DNA of 64,000 nt from Paenibacillus dakarensis (GTDB lineage: Bacteria; Bacillota; Bacilli; Paenibacillales; Paenibacillaceae), in assembly GCF_001373415.1 (NCBI RefSeq), contig NZ_CDSE01000038.1, positions 1 to 64,000 on the forward strand. Reading direction: 5' to 3'. Position 1 is the first letter of the stretch. Each line of letters opens with the position of its first letter. Below, in pieces: positions 1 through 10,107 of this stretch. The position numbers and the translations under genes are program-made. The notes under the pieces are model-generated. The model was not told the DNA's origin. It ran no database searches and worked only from the letters and a program-made list of their open reading frames with translations.

Positions 1-941
1 CCTAGTCCCGCCAATATAATTCCTACAACCCAAAACGTAATAACCACTCGCCACTCCGACCAGCCGGACAGCTCGAAGTGATGATGAATCGGACTCATTT
101 TGAAGATGCGTTTCCCTCTCGTTTTGAACGAAACCACTTGCAGAACAACCGATAACATCTCCACTACAAACACCCCACCGATCACCAAAAAGAGTAATTC
201 GCTCTTGGTTACGATCGCGATGGCGCCGATGGCACCCCCAATTCCGAGAGAACCTGTATCTCCCATGAATACTTTAGCCGGATGTGCATTAAATACCAGA
301 AACCCGAGAACGGCTCCGATCATTGCAGCAGCACAAAAGGCAGCAGCAAACGATGTTGACTGAATTGCAACAAGCGCATAAGCTCCGAAAGCAATCGCGC
401 TGACACCGGATAGCAATCCGTCCAGTCCGTCCGTAAAGTTAACAGCGTTGCTTATCGCCAGCATCATAATCACGATAAAAGGATAGTAGAACCAGCCGCC
501 CCAGTCAAAAGACCAGTCTGTGCCGGGAACCCCGATCGCAGTGCTGTGGCCGTTTGAAATAAGAAGCCAGCACATGATACCAGCAAATAAAAGCTGCCCA
601 AGCAGTTTTTGAATTGCCGTCAGCCCCAGAGAGCGGCGGAAGACAATCTTCACGTAATCATCCAGGAATCCGATCAAGCCAAATCCAAGCGTACCTACCA
701 GCAGAACATAAAAGTTGGTATCCACCGGTGAAAACTTTAAAAAAGTCAGTGTAAAGGCAAGTAGAATAATAACGCCGCCCATCGTAGGCGTTCCGGCTTT
801 TTTCAGGTGACTTTGCGGACCATCGTCCCGAACCTGCTGACCAAATTTCATCCGGCGAAGCAATGGAATAAGCAGCGGTGCGGATATGACAGCAAGTACG
901 AACGATACGCCGATCGTCAGCAATAACAGTTGAAAGTCCAT
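1..941 (-). CDS. mraY: Phospho-N-acetylmuramoyl-pentapeptide-transferase MraY (3' end off the window)
   Basis: Partial gene: the start is at 941 and the C-terminus runs off the left edge, leaving about 313 residues. MraY is a membrane enzyme that transfers phospho-MurNAc-pentapeptide to undecaprenyl phosphate to make lipid I. Visible family marks are the Asp-Asp pair in FLDDYVK (about residue 94), NFTDGLDGL in the middle, and the triple His of PIHHHFEL (about residue 285), with many hydrophobic segments between. A strong Shine-Dalgarno site (AAGGGGGTGAT) precedes the ATG. It follows murF after a 12-base gap and is the last visible gene of the mraZ to mraY cluster. The identification is firm. 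Confidence 0.97.
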   Translation of the reverse strand, partial: MDFQLLLLTIGVSFVLAVISAPLLIPLLRRMKFGQQVRDDGPQSHLKKAGTPTMGGVIILLAFTLTFLKFSPVDTNFYVLLVGTLGFGLIGFLDDYVKIVFRRSLGLTAIQKLLGQLLFAGIMCWLLISNGHSTAIGVPGTDWSFDWGGWFYYPFIVIMMLAISNAVNFTDGLDGLLSGVSAIAFGAYALVAIQSTSFAAAFCAAAMIGAVLGFLVFNAHPAKVFMGDTGSLGIGGAIGAIAIVTKSELLFLVIGGVFVVEMLSVVLQVVSFKTRGKRIFKMSPIHHHFELSGWSEWRVVITFWVVGIILAGL

Positions 942-953
942 GAAATCACCCCC

Positions 954-2363
954 TTACAATGCTGTTCCGTTGTGCAAGCTCTTAAGTGCATCCACAACTT
1001 CTTCTAATTTCATGCCCCGGGAAGCCTTAACCAAGACGATGTCTTTATTGGACACTTCTTGAACTAAAGCATCGATTAAAGCCTGCTTATCCGAAAACGC
1101 TATTACCTGTCCTTCAGGTAAATGCGGGCTTGCCGCCTCTGCCGTGTGAACTGAAAGCGGACCATAAGTATATACCATGTCAACCATGTCCGGTGATAGA
1201 TAACGTCCTATTTCGGCATGGTATTCCTGTTCATTGTCCCCAAGCTCAAGCATGTCCCCGAGCACAGCAATCCGGCGGCGGTAGCCTTTCATATCAGCTA
1301 ATACGTCCAAAGCAGCCTTCACAGACACAGGGCTCGCATTGTATGCATCATTCAGCACGGTTACCCCATGCTCTGTCTCTATGCACTCAATTCTCATGCT
1401 TGTCAGGCGCAGTCCTGAGAATCCCTCTCGGATTTGCTCATCACTGACACCGTAGTGCTCTGCTGCAGCCAATGCTGCCAGTGCATTGATCACATTATGA
1501 CGCCCCAAGAGCGGCAGGCTGAAGCCTTCTCCGCTATGTCGATGGGAAGTGAAAATAATTCCCCTGCCATGAAACATGATGCCAGTTGGATAGTCATCAT
1601 TGTCCTGCTCCGTACCAAAGGTAAAGGTGTTGAAAGAATCAGGTTTCTTGGTTTCCGGCTCAGCCAGCACCATCGGGATAAGCGGCTCATCCCCGTGATA
1701 AATCAACAATCCACCTGGCTTCATTCCGCTAATAATCTCTACCTTCGCTCTGGCAATTTCCTCACGGGAGCCCAGTTGAAGCAAATGAGATTCTCCTATA
1801 TTGGTAATGATCGCCGTGTCTGGCTGTGCTATCGAGGACAGCAGCTCTATTTCGTGGCGTCCGCTCATTCCCATTTCGAGTACAACAATCTCTGTATCTT
1901 CCGGCATATCTAGTACAGTAAGCGGAAGTCCAATCTGATTATTGAAATTGCCTTGTGTTTTGTGGACCTTGAACTTTGTCTCAAGCAGCGCTGTGACCAT
2001 ATCTTTCACTGTTGTTTTACCGTTGCTGCCGGTAATCCCAACAACCTTGGCTTCACTCTCCTTCAGATAAGAAGATGCCAATGACTGCAGGGCAACCAGT
2101 GTGTCCTGTACCAGAATCACCGGACCCTCGGGCGGAGTACCATGATCCTCCTGCCACAAAATAGCCCCAGCTCCAGAAGCGAGTGCCTGATCTGCATAGT
2201 CGTGACCGTCAAATCGTTCACCTGCCAATGGTACATAGAGACAGCCCTTATTTATTTTTCTGGAGTCTGTACTTACACCTTGAATCATAACTTCTTCAGC
2301 TTGTTTACGCGTAAGCGCACCGCCGCACATAGCGGCGATGCTTCTTAATGGTTTATGAATCAC
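954..2363 (-). CDS. murF: UDP-N-acetylmuramoyl-tripeptide--D-alanyl-D-alanine ligase MurF
   Basis: Cytoplasmic Mur ligase that adds D-Ala-D-Ala to UDP-MurNAc-tripeptide using ATP, giving the pentapeptide that MraY uses next. The 469-residue protein has the N-terminal substrate domain, the ATP-binding loop GITGSNGKTT (residues 109-118), and the C-terminal ligase part with NDAYNASP. Length is normal for the family. The start codon is GTG at 2361-2363, preceded by AAGGGG; it overlaps the last base of the murE stop (TAGTG), which suggests translational coupling in the division and cell-wall operon. Confidence 0.97.
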   Translation of the reverse strand: MIHKPLRSIAAMCGGALTRKQAEEVMIQGVSTDSRKINKGCLYVPLAGERFDGHDYADQALASGAGAILWQEDHGTPPEGPVILVQDTLVALQSLASSYLKESEAKVVGITGSNGKTTVKDMVTALLETKFKVHKTQGNFNNQIGLPLTVLDMPEDTEIVVLEMGMSGRHEIELLSSIAQPDTAIITNIGESHLLQLGSREEIARAKVEIISGMKPGGLLIYHGDEPLIPMVLAEPETKKPDSFNTFTFGTEQDNDDYPTGIMFHGRGIIFTSHRHSGEGFSLPLLGRHNVINALAALAAAEHYGVSDEQIREGFSGLRLTSMRIECIETEHGVTVLNDAYNASPVSVKAALDVLADMKGYRRRIAVLGDMLELGDNEQEYHAEIGRYLSPDMVDMVYTYGPLSVHTAEAASPHLPEGQVIAFSDKQALIDALVQEVSNKDIVLVKASRGMKLEEVVDALKSLHNGTAL

Positions 2364-3847
2364 TATTTTCTGCCCCTTATCACTTCTTTTGCAACGATGC
2401 GGTCATCAAAATCAAACACTTTTCCCGCAATCAGTTGGTAGGTCTCATGGCCTTTCCCCGCAATCAATACTACATCTCCCGGGCTTGCCATTTCAATAGC
2501 CTTTTTAATTGCTTGCCTGCGGTCTACAATAAGCTGGTATCGCTCTTCTGATACACGGTCCTCCAGCAGGCCTGCTTCAATATCCTTCAGAATGAACTCG
2601 GGATTCTCAGTTCGTGGATTATCAGACGTAATAAATACCATATCACTTAGCCTGGCTGCAATTTTCCCCATCAATGGACGCTTTGTTCGATCCCGGTCGC
2701 CTCCGCAGCCAAATACCGTTAAAATGCGTCCTTGAGCAAATTCTTTCACTGTACGGAGCACATTATCCAGCCCATCCGGTGTATGAGCGTAATCCACAAT
2801 AACCGCGTATGGCTGCCCTTCATCAACAACCTCGACTCTGCCCTCTACCCCGGAAACTGATTCGAGGCTTTTCTTAATGGTCTGAAGCGGCACTTCTTCA
2901 AGCAGTGCTGCGGTGATCGCAGCCAGTGTGTTATACACATTGAACTTGCCTATCATCTTCAGCGATATATCTGCGCTCCCCCGAAAGGTATCCACATGAA
3001 ATGAAGTCCCCTGCGCAGTAATGGCAATGTTAGCAGCGCGAACATCCGCCGTATCATTCAGACCATATGTGATGACCTCGGCGGCTGTCAATTTCGCAAA
3101 TGTTGCGGAAGCTTTATCATCTGCATTAAGAACTGCATACTTCCGATGCTTCGGATCCTTGGCAAAAGCATTGCCCAGTCTTGAAAAAAACAGTCCTTTC
3201 GCATTCTTGTATTCTTCCACCGAATTATGATAGTCCAGATGGTCCTGTGTCAAATTCGTAAATACAGCCGTTCGAAAATCTGTTCCCTTCACTCTGCCCT
3301 GCTCAAGCGCATGGGAAGATACCTCCATTGCACAGAACTCCGTACCTGCCTCTACCATGTCACTAAGACTTTTTTGCAGTTCCAGCGCCTCCGGGGTTGT
3401 TCCGGGCATTGGAATCTTTTTTCCGTCATACTTCATATGAATCGTACCGATCAGGCCGGTCTTAAGCCCAAAATCACTCATAATTTTATCAATAAGATAG
3501 GTTGTTGTTGTCTTTCCGTTCGTACCGGTCACACCTATGATTGTCATGCGCTGGCTTGGATGCCCATAAAACGCATCTGCAAGAGCAGCCATCGCAAATC
3601 GGCAATCCTTAACCAAAACCTGAGGCAAAGCTGTATCCAACCGCCGGTTTACAACAAGAGCGGCCGCTCCCTTTCGTTCAGCTTCACTTGCATAATCATG
3701 TCCGTCAACGGTATGGCCCGGGAGGCAGATGAATAAATCACCGGGAATCACCTTTCTTGAGTCCGCCTGAAGTCTTGAGCAGTTAACCTCGCCATTGCCT
3801 ATTAACACAGCAGAGGCTAAAACGGATGTCAATTCATTTAATTTCAT
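2363..3847 (-). CDS. murE: UDP-N-acetylmuramoyl-L-alanyl-D-glutamate--2,6-diaminopimelate ligase MurE
   Basis: Adds the third stem-peptide residue in the cytoplasm. The ATP loop GVTGTNGKTT is at residues 105-114, and the C-terminal substrate motif is DNPR (in SDNPRTENP). In this family DNPR selects meso-diaminopimelate rather than lysine, so the organism should have a DAP-type wall. The open frame extends to 3871, but the GGAGGG Shine-Dalgarno site lies directly against the ATG at 3853. The next in-frame ATG at 3847 has a 7-base spacing and gives the usual MKLNEL start, so it is chosen (494 residues). It lies between spoVD and murF. Confidence 0.96.
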   Translation of the reverse strand: MKLNELTSVLASAVLIGNGEVNCSRLQADSRKVIPGDLFICLPGHTVDGHDYASEAERKGAAALVVNRRLDTALPQVLVKDCRFAMAALADAFYGHPSQRMTIIGVTGTNGKTTTTYLIDKIMSDFGLKTGLIGTIHMKYDGKKIPMPGTTPEALELQKSLSDMVEAGTEFCAMEVSSHALEQGRVKGTDFRTAVFTNLTQDHLDYHNSVEEYKNAKGLFFSRLGNAFAKDPKHRKYAVLNADDKASATFAKLTAAEVITYGLNDTADVRAANIAITAQGTSFHVDTFRGSADISLKMIGKFNVYNTLAAITAALLEEVPLQTIKKSLESVSGVEGRVEVVDEGQPYAVIVDYAHTPDGLDNVLRTVKEFAQGRILTVFGCGGDRDRTKRPLMGKIAARLSDMVFITSDNPRTENPEFILKDIEAGLLEDRVSEERYQLIVDRRQAIKKAIEMASPGDVVLIAGKGHETYQLIAGKVFDFDDRIVAKEVIRGRK

Positions 3848-3920
3848 CGTCATCCCTCCATATGTGCACACTTACTATTCATATCTCTATTTACAGCAGA
3901 TATGACAGCTGGTGAGCATG

Positions 3921-5855
3921 CTAATCTTCAGACGAACCTTTCCCCATATAGATCCGGATCGTTGAACCGCGTTCCACACGGCTGCCCGGCTTGGGAGCTT
4001 GATTGATTACCGTATCTCCGGTGCCTGATTTGGCAAGCATAAAATTCATGTTCAAATCTTCATAAAGGTCCTGTACGGTGGCACCAATGAGGTTCGGTAC
4101 CGTTACCGTCGGTGTCTCTCCGTATTTGTACACTCTTGGAAGCTGATCTTTACGTTGTGGAACCTGCATATAATGCAGTGCATCCTCTAGAATATTCTGT
4201 ACGATCGGTGCCGCTACAACGCCTCCGAACTGAATGCCTTTCGGATTGTCTACTGCCGTATATACAACGATTTGCGGATCATCTGCCGGTGCAAAACCGA
4301 TGAAGGAGACGATATGCTCTGTTGAAGAATACCGACCGTTAATTACCTTCTGAGCTGTTCCTGTTTTGCCGCCAACCCGGTAGCCGTCAATAAAGGCCGG
4401 ACGCCCGGTGCCTTTTGCAACGACACTCTCCAGCGCTTCTCTCACTTGCATGGAGGTGTTCTCTGAAACAACCTGCCTCACGGGTTCAGGCTTTATCTCT
4501 TCAATTACCTCGCCGGTCTCCGGGTGTACCCAAGCTTTGGCGATATGAGGCTGATACAATTTCCCGCCGTTGATAGCAGCAGAAACGGCAGCTACCTGTT
4601 GAATCGGTGTCACGGAAACCCCCTGTCCAAATGCGGTGGTAGCCAATTCTACCGGACCAACGTTGGACAGCTTAAACAAGATACCATTTCCCTCGCCGAT
4701 CAGGTCCACACCTGTCTTCGTTCCAAATCCGAAGTCGCGGATATATTGGAATAATGTCTCTTTTCCAAGCCTCTGGCCGAGTGCCACAAAGCCTGGGTTA
4801 CAGGAGTTCTGAACAACCTCCATAAACGTTTGGCTTCCGTGTCCTCCCTTTTTCCAGCAGCGAAGTCTTGCTCCACTTACCTCCACAGCGCCGGGATCGA
4901 AGAAATGCTCATTCTTCAGGTTAACCTTTCCCTCTTCGAGCGCAGCTGCAAGTGTGATGATCTTGAATGTCGAGCCTGGCTCGTAGGTCATCCAGATCGG
5001 AAGATTCCGGTTGTAGATCTCGGGAGCAAATTCCTTATACTTTCCCGGGGAATAACCCGGTCGGCTTGCCATAGCCAGAATTTCACCGTTCTTCGGATTC
5101 ATGGCAATGGCCCAGCTTGCATTCGCTTGGTATTTAACCATCGCTTGATCCAATTCACGTTCCATAATGGACTGTATGGATTTATCAATAGTAAGTTCCA
5201 GATTTAATCCATCTCTCGGCTTCATGTATTTCTCCGAAGAACCTGGCATTAAGCGTCCGCCCGCATCAGACAGATAGGATATGCTGCCATTGAGCCCTCT
5301 CAGCTTGTCATCAAACATCTTTTCCGTTCCTGTTAAACCCTGATTATCAATCCCGGTAAAGCCTAGAATATGAGCAGCCAGACCACCGAAAGGATAGTAA
5401 CGCATATTATCCTCAGCAACAACGATACCCGGCAGCTTTAAATCACGAATCTTCTGAGCGAGCTCCATCGTAATTTTCCGTCCGCCGGGTTTAAGCCGCT
5501 CTACCATGGAGCCTCGCTTCGTAATAATCTTTTTTACATCAGCTTCGTTCATATCAAGCAATGAAGCAAGTGTTCTAGCGGTATGATCCGGCTCTTTGAT
5601 CTGAACCGGGATGGCCATAATCGTTGGCGTACTGATATTCGTAACAAGCGCCTCTCCATTACGGTCCAATATTTCTCCCCGCTCCGCTGTGAACGGGATG
5701 TTGCGCCTCCAAGACTCCTCTGCCTTTGCTGAGAGCTCCGCTCCTTTACCAATCTGAACATATGCAAGCCGGACAACAAGCGCAGCGAACAACAGAATCA
5801 GCAGCAGCAGAGCCCAAAGCAGTCTCCGTCTTTGAGATACCTTAGATACTTTCAA
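3921..5855 (-). CDS. spoVD: Stage V sporulation protein D, class B penicillin-binding protein with PASTA domain
   Basis: Transpeptidase needed for spore cortex synthesis in relatives. Order: one N-terminal membrane helix, a PBP dimerisation region (ERGEILDRNG), a transpeptidase domain with STFK (Ser about 295), SCN (351-353) and KTG (497-499), then one C-terminal PASTA domain (VPNLIGATVQDL). The frame stays open to a GTG at 5906, but the protein starting at TTG 5855 begins MKVSKVSQRRRLL, which aligns with the known start of Bacillus subtilis SpoVD (MRVSNV). A run of nine G plus AG lies just upstream as the only Shine-Dalgarno-like sequence. GTG 5906 and ATG 5882 lack one. A weak SigE-like pair (ATACT, 13 bases, CATTTCAT) lies at about 5885-5910. 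Confidence 0.93.
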   Translation of the reverse strand: MKVSKVSQRRRLLWALLLLILLFAALVVRLAYVQIGKGAELSAKAEESWRRNIPFTAERGEILDRNGEALVTNISTPTIMAIPVQIKEPDHTARTLASLLDMNEADVKKIITKRGSMVERLKPGGRKITMELAQKIRDLKLPGIVVAEDNMRYYPFGGLAAHILGFTGIDNQGLTGTEKMFDDKLRGLNGSISYLSDAGGRLMPGSSEKYMKPRDGLNLELTIDKSIQSIMERELDQAMVKYQANASWAIAMNPKNGEILAMASRPGYSPGKYKEFAPEIYNRNLPIWMTYEPGSTFKIITLAAALEEGKVNLKNEHFFDPGAVEVSGARLRCWKKGGHGSQTFMEVVQNSCNPGFVALGQRLGKETLFQYIRDFGFGTKTGVDLIGEGNGILFKLSNVGPVELATTAFGQGVSVTPIQQVAAVSAAINGGKLYQPHIAKAWVHPETGEVIEEIKPEPVRQVVSENTSMQVREALESVVAKGTGRPAFIDGYRVGGKTGTAQKVINGRYSSTEHIVSFIGFAPADDPQIVVYTAVDNPKGIQFGGVVAAPIVQNILEDALHYMQVPQRKDQLPRVYKYGETPTVTVPNLIGATVQDLYEDLNMNFMLAKSGTGDTVINQAPKPGSRVERGSTIRIYMGKGSSED

Positions 5856-5940
5856 CTTGCTCCCCCCCCCAATCGAACCCATTAGCTCATGAAATGCGTT
5901 TATCACATGAGTATTCGGGACAACCAGGGGTTAGAACAAG

Positions 5941-8166
5941 CTATTCGTGTTCTGCTTCAGTCTTATCCTGACCGGCACCATCCGTCTCTTCACCGGTCTC
6001 GGCTGAGGCAGCTTCCTTGACGGTATCTGCAGCGGATTGAAGCGTAAGGTAGACGACACGCTGACCCTTTTCAGTTATTTCTTTTTGCTCGGAAACATAA
6101 CCTTCTCCCTGCACTTGAACCCGCACCTTCATTAAGGTGAGAACCTCCATCGCATCTCTTAGCGATTCACCCTTAAGATTCGGGATCTTCATTGCAGTTC
6201 CTTCCTCTGTCAAAAGGTAGATTTTCTGCCCGGCTGTCATGGATGCTCCAGGCGGCGGATACTGCTTCTTAACAGTACTTCCTTGTCCTAACGTTTCAAA
6301 TGCAATTCCTTCAGCGAGAAGCTTGGCTTTAACCTCACTCACTTTCATATCTGCCAAATCTGCAACTTTAGGGAGGTTTGAAGCATTAGTCTTTTTCTTG
6401 TTATCCTGTTTGTCCTGCTTGTCTTGTGATTGAGACTTAGGAACTCCCCAATGCTTCAGGGTCTGGGATACAATTTTTTGAAATACCGGTGCTGCTGCTC
6501 TTCCGCCGCCGACCTTCTCGTTCGGCTCGTCAATGATGACAAGCACGGCAATTTTCGGATCATCAACAGGAGCATACCCGATAAAAGATACAACGGCTTT
6601 GGAATTATCACTATAATCCCCTTTAACGGCTGTACCCGTTTTACCCGCTACACGATAGCCTTCAATATAGGCAAAATGACCAGTACCCTTTTCTTGGTCA
6701 GCTACGACCTGCTCCAGATACTCGCTTGTTTTTCTGGAAGTCTCAGGGCTGATCACCTGACGAATAAGCTCAGGTTCAATAATTGTTTTTTCACCGGTAT
6801 TCGGATCCTCAATTTCTTTCACAATTTGAGGTTTCATCAGTTTACCGCCATTTGCCACAGCGGATATTGCAGCGAGCTGCTGGATTGGAGTAACTGACAC
6901 TGCATAGCCGTAGGGAACGGTTGATATATCAATATCTTTTTCCATATTCATACGACCAAGACCTTCACCCGGCAGATCGATCCCCGTTCTTTCACTAAAA
7001 CCAAAAGCATTAATATAATTCTTCAATCGCTCTTTACCGAGCATTTCGTAACCCAGTTTTACAAAGGCGACGTTACTGGATCGCTTTACACCTTCCAGGA
7101 AAGTGATTTCTCCCCATCCGCCAGCCTCAATGTCACGGTGTGTTCTTCCTCCAGCTTTGATTGAGCCGGATTTATAAGTAGCATCCGGATTAAACAATTT
7201 CTCTTGAATGGCACTCGCAAGCGTGACAATCTTAAATGTTGAACCAGGTTCATATGTTGAACTGACTGCGTGATTTCTATAACTCTCTACATCGTATTCC
7301 CAATATGTATTTGGGTCAAAAGTTGGCATATTCGCCATTCCCAAAATCTCCATTGTGTTGGGATCAGCTGCAATAACCGTCATACTGACGGGATTATATT
7401 GCTCATATGCCTCACGCATCGCGTCTTCGATATAATACTGGATTGTATCATCGATCGTCAGCTTAAAATTCTTTCCATTTTTGGGAGGCTGGTAAACCTC
7501 GTCAGCAGAAGGAACCTTAACCCCTTTTTTGTCACTCTGGTATTTCGCAAAGCCGTTAACACCCTTCAGCTGATCATCAAAATACTTCTCAAACCCTGCC
7601 ACTGCAGCCCCTTGCTGCCGGTCTGTAAAGCCTAACAAATGAGCGGCTAATGTCATTCTCGGGTAATACCGTTTCTTCTCGGTAACCACTGAAATGCCTG
7701 AATCTGCAATCTTACCCGCTTTCTTCAGCTGCATTTCCAGCTTCTCCTTAAGGGCAAGGACCTGGTCTTTCTGCTCCTCATCGTTATTTCGAATTTCACG
7801 GTAGACCCGGTATTCTCCATCAGCTTTGGCAGTTGCAAGCTTTCTGATTTCAGAATCACTTTTGCCTAATGCTCGTTTAAGGCCATCAACGACATCATCT
7901 ACAAGATCATTTTCATGAATTACCTTTGGATTCAGAGTAACCGTATAAGTCGGTGCATCCATCGCCAGAATGTCTCCATCCCGATCCGTAATCGTCCCCC
8001 GGGAAGCGATTAATGTCTCCTTTCGGTTCCAGTTTGCCATCGCTCTTTCCTGCCAAAATTCATTATCAATGACCTGCAGATAGAAAACACGTCCAATCAA
8101 TAAAGCAAAAAAGAGGGTAATTACTCCCCCTATTAGCAATGTACGCATTTTAATTTTTTTTATCAT
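5941..8166 (-). CDS. pbpB: Penicillin-binding protein 2B-type division transpeptidase with PASTA domains
   Basis: Class B PBP for septal peptidoglycan cross-linking, the FtsI/PBP2B counterpart. One N-terminal transmembrane helix (about residues 9-30) leads to a dimerisation domain and a transpeptidase domain with STFK (Ser 309), SSN (363-365) and KTG (509-511). A Lys/Asp/Gln-rich linker (about 583-600) joins two C-terminal PASTA modules, and the extreme C-terminus is acidic. At 741 residues it has a typical PASTA-bearing length. It sits between ftsL and spoVD, the same arrangement as in Bacillus subtilis; the tandem PBPs reflect a vegetative and sporulation pair. Confidence 0.95.
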   Translation of the reverse strand: MIKKIKMRTLLIGGVITLFFALLIGRVFYLQVIDNEFWQERAMANWNRKETLIASRGTITDRDGDILAMDAPTYTVTLNPKVIHENDLVDDVVDGLKRALGKSDSEIRKLATAKADGEYRVYREIRNNDEEQKDQVLALKEKLEMQLKKAGKIADSGISVVTEKKRYYPRMTLAAHLLGFTDRQQGAAVAGFEKYFDDQLKGVNGFAKYQSDKKGVKVPSADEVYQPPKNGKNFKLTIDDTIQYYIEDAMREAYEQYNPVSMTVIAADPNTMEILGMANMPTFDPNTYWEYDVESYRNHAVSSTYEPGSTFKIVTLASAIQEKLFNPDATYKSGSIKAGGRTHRDIEAGGWGEITFLEGVKRSSNVAFVKLGYEMLGKERLKNYINAFGFSERTGIDLPGEGLGRMNMEKDIDISTVPYGYAVSVTPIQQLAAISAVANGGKLMKPQIVKEIEDPNTGEKTIIEPELIRQVISPETSRKTSEYLEQVVADQEKGTGHFAYIEGYRVAGKTGTAVKGDYSDNSKAVVSFIGYAPVDDPKIAVLVIIDEPNEKVGGGRAAAPVFQKIVSQTLKHWGVPKSQSQDKQDKQDNKKKTNASNLPKVADLADMKVSEVKAKLLAEGIAFETLGQGSTVKKQYPPPGASMTAGQKIYLLTEEGTAMKIPNLKGESLRDAMEVLTLMKVRVQVQGEGYVSEQKEITEKGQRVVYLTLQSAADTVKEAASAETGEETDGAGQDKTEAEHE

Positions 8167-8187
8167 CGGTCCAACCTCACTGTTATT

Positions 8188-8595
8188 CTAGTTTTGTCCC
8201 GACGGTACATTAGGTGTATCTGTTGTCCCTGTTGCTGCGGGTACATGAATTGCATCTCCTTGCTCAGCCTGTACATAGCCGAGCTCTTTTGCCTTCTGGA
8301 CAATCCCCATCTCCAAATTTTGCTTCTTCACCTGAAGTGTGTCGATGCCCTTGTTCAGCGTGTCGATTTGAGAGTCGGCTTTTTGAATCTGACGATTCAT
8401 ATCGTAAATTCTCACATGGCTCATTCCAATCAAGCACATCACTACAACAACAAATAACACAGACATGATGTAGAGAAGCTTTTCTCTCTTCGGCAGCTGA
8501 GACCGACGCTTAATGACAGTCGTCTTCTCCACATATTGTAATTGCTGTTCCTTCTGTCTTTCCTGTACGGCCAAATTGCCGCGGGTATAGGCCAT
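8188..8595 (-). CDS. ftsL: Cell division protein FtsL
   Basis: Small bitopic divisome protein. It has a basic N-terminal cytoplasmic part, one membrane helix (about residues 41-60), then a heptad-rich coiled coil (QIQKADSQIDTLNKGIDTL region) expected to pair with DivIC/FtsB outside the membrane. The longest frame starts at 8613, but that ATG lies on top of the AAGGAG site; the ATG at 8595 has a 9-base spacing and is chosen (135 residues, MAYTRGNL). Sequence conservation in FtsL is low, so the call rests mainly on topology and position between rsmH and pbpB. Confidence 0.88.
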   Translation of the reverse strand: MAYTRGNLAVQERQKEQQLQYVEKTTVIKRRSQLPKREKLLYIMSVLFVVVVMCLIGMSHVRIYDMNRQIQKADSQIDTLNKGIDTLQVKKQNLEMGIVQKAKELGYVQAEQGDAIHVPAATGTTDTPNVPSGQN

Positions 8596-8631
8596 GGCTG
8601 ATTTCTCCTTCATTTTGTATTTCTAAGCATG

Positions 8632-9585
8632 CTATAACTTTTCTGCGATACGCAGCTTGGCCGAACGAGCGCGGGGATTAAGCGCTAACTCTGCTTCGCT
8701 AGGTACGATCGGTTTCCGATTCACAAGTTTCAAGGTACCCTGGCCGCCTCCGCATACACACATCGGAAAGTCGGGCGGACAAGTACACTTCGGAATATAA
8801 CTGTTAAATATCTGCTTGCAAATCCGGTCCTCCAGAGAGTGGAAAGTAATGACGGAAACCCGTCCTCCCGGTGCTAAACAGCGTACGGCTTGATGTAATG
8901 CATCCTTAAATGCGCCCAGTTCATCATTCACTGCAATACGTAATGCCTGAAAGCTGCGTTTTGCCGGATGGCCTCCCGTTCTGCGTGCCGCAGCCGGAAT
9001 ACCTTCTTTAATCATATCGACCAATTGCCCTGTGGTTTGAATGGGGCTAATGGCCCGCCTTTCACAAATAACCTTGGCGATCCGCCTTGAAAATTTCTCT
9101 TCACCATACTCGAACAAAATCTTGGCGATTTCCTGTTCTGACCATTCATTCACGATGTCTGCTGCCGTAAGCTCTGCAGACTGATCCATCCGCATATCGA
9201 GCGGTGCATCGTGATTATAGCTGAACCCTCTCTCTCCCTCGTCAAATTGCGGGGATGATACGCCCAAATCAAACAAAATACCGTCGACCAGCGGTGGGTT
9301 ATCCTCGTCACGACCGACTTCGCTGCTGAGTACCTCCTCCAAATCGCGGAAATTCGTCTTGACCAGAGTAACCCTGTCCCCATAGGGTTTCAAAACCTCT
9401 TTCGCGTTATCAAGTGCCCAGTCATCTTGATCTAGTGCAATCAAGCGTCCTTCTTGGCCCAGTTTGGAAGCAATCAGCGAGCTGTGACCCGCTCCTCCCA
9501 GTGTACAGTCAACATATATACCGTCTGGTTTGATGCGCAGCCCTTCTGTTGCTTCTTCTTTAAGCACCGTGATGTGATGAAACAA
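8632..9585 (-). CDS. rsmH: 16S rRNA (cytosine(1402)-N(4))-methyltransferase RsmH
   Basis: SAM-dependent enzyme methylating N4 of C1402 in the 16S rRNA decoding centre. It has the SAM-binding segment [12 protein letters not shown] near the N-terminus, the [15 protein letters not shown] segment, and the C-terminal RSAKLR typical of the family. The open frame begins at 9600, but a GGAGGG site with 7-base spacing points to a TTG at 9585. This yields [11 protein letters not shown], matching the usual family start (MFxHxTVL), so TTG is taken as the start (317 residues). It is the second gene of the cluster, directly after mraZ. Confidence 0.95.
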   Translation of the reverse strand: MFHHITVLKEEATEGLRIKPDGIYVDCTLGGAGHSSLIASKLGQEGRLIALDQDDWALDNAKEVLKPYGDRVTLVKTNFRDLEEVLSSEVGRDEDNPPLVDGILFDLGVSSPQFDEGERGFSYNHDAPLDMRMDQSAELTAADIVNEWSEQEIAKILFEYGEEKFSRRIAKVICERRAISPIQTTGQLVDMIKEGIPAAARRTGGHPAKRSFQALRIAVNDELGAFKDALHQAVRCLAPGGRVSVITFHSLEDRICKQIFNSYIPKCTCPPDFPMCVCGGGQGTLKLVNRKPIVPSEAELALNPRARSAKLRIAEKL

Positions 9586-9641
9586 GCTGCAGCCCTCCAT
9601 AATTGTCTACTCATTCCGCATGTAATGATGATGCGGATTGG

Positions 9642-10079
9642 TTATAGGTCAAAATCAAAATCGACCAGTTTCTCAGCGATGTCATTAAATGCTTCTTCTG
9701 ATTGCTCGTAGTACTTCTGCCACTGCTCTTTGCTCCAAATCTCCACTCGGTTTGAAACGCCGATTACAACGCATTCCTTATCGAGTTTCGCGAATTCCCG
9801 CAAATTGCCTGGCAGATTTACCCTTCCCTGTTTATCCCATTCACATTCCGTCGCCCCTGAGAAAAAAAAGCGGGTGAACGCACGTGCGTCAGACTTCATG
9901 AGGGGGAGGGATTTAAGCTTTTGTTCCATAATAGCCCATTCCTCAGTGGGATATACAAAGAGGCACTGGTCTAATCCACGGGTTACAATAAAAGAGCTGC
10001 CAAGAAGATCCCTGAACTTTGCAGGGATGATGATTCTCCCCTTGTCATCGATGCTATGCTGAAATTCCCCCATAAACAT
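9642..10079 (-). CDS. mraZ: Division/cell wall cluster transcriptional repressor MraZ
   Basis: AbrB-like DNA-binding protein with two SpoVT-AbrB half-domains, shown by [12 protein letters not shown] near the N-terminus and [15 protein letters not shown] in the second half. MraZ forms rings that bind tandem repeats in its own promoter and regulate the cluster. The frame is open to a GTG at 10088, but the family start MFMGEF corresponds to the ATG at 10079, which is chosen (145 residues). It is the first gene of the cluster, and three copies of the expected operator lie just upstream. Confidence 0.95.
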   Translation of the reverse strand: MFMGEFQHSIDDKGRIIIPAKFRDLLGSSFIVTRGLDQCLFVYPTEEWAIMEQKLKSLPLMKSDARAFTRFFFSGATECEWDKQGRVNLPGNLREFAKLDKECVVIGVSNRVEIWSKEQWQKYYEQSEEAFNDIAEKLVDFDFDL

Positions 10080-10107
10080 CAGGCCCACTCACTCCCTTAA
10101 CCCCGAA

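Noticed and set aside
100-363. Plus-strand open frame opposite mraY
   Set aside because: It is antisense to a clear mraY frame and has no ribosome site or family similarity.
1434-1913. 159-codon plus-strand frame opposite murF
   Set aside because: Shadow of the murF codon pattern; no ribosome site and atypical composition.
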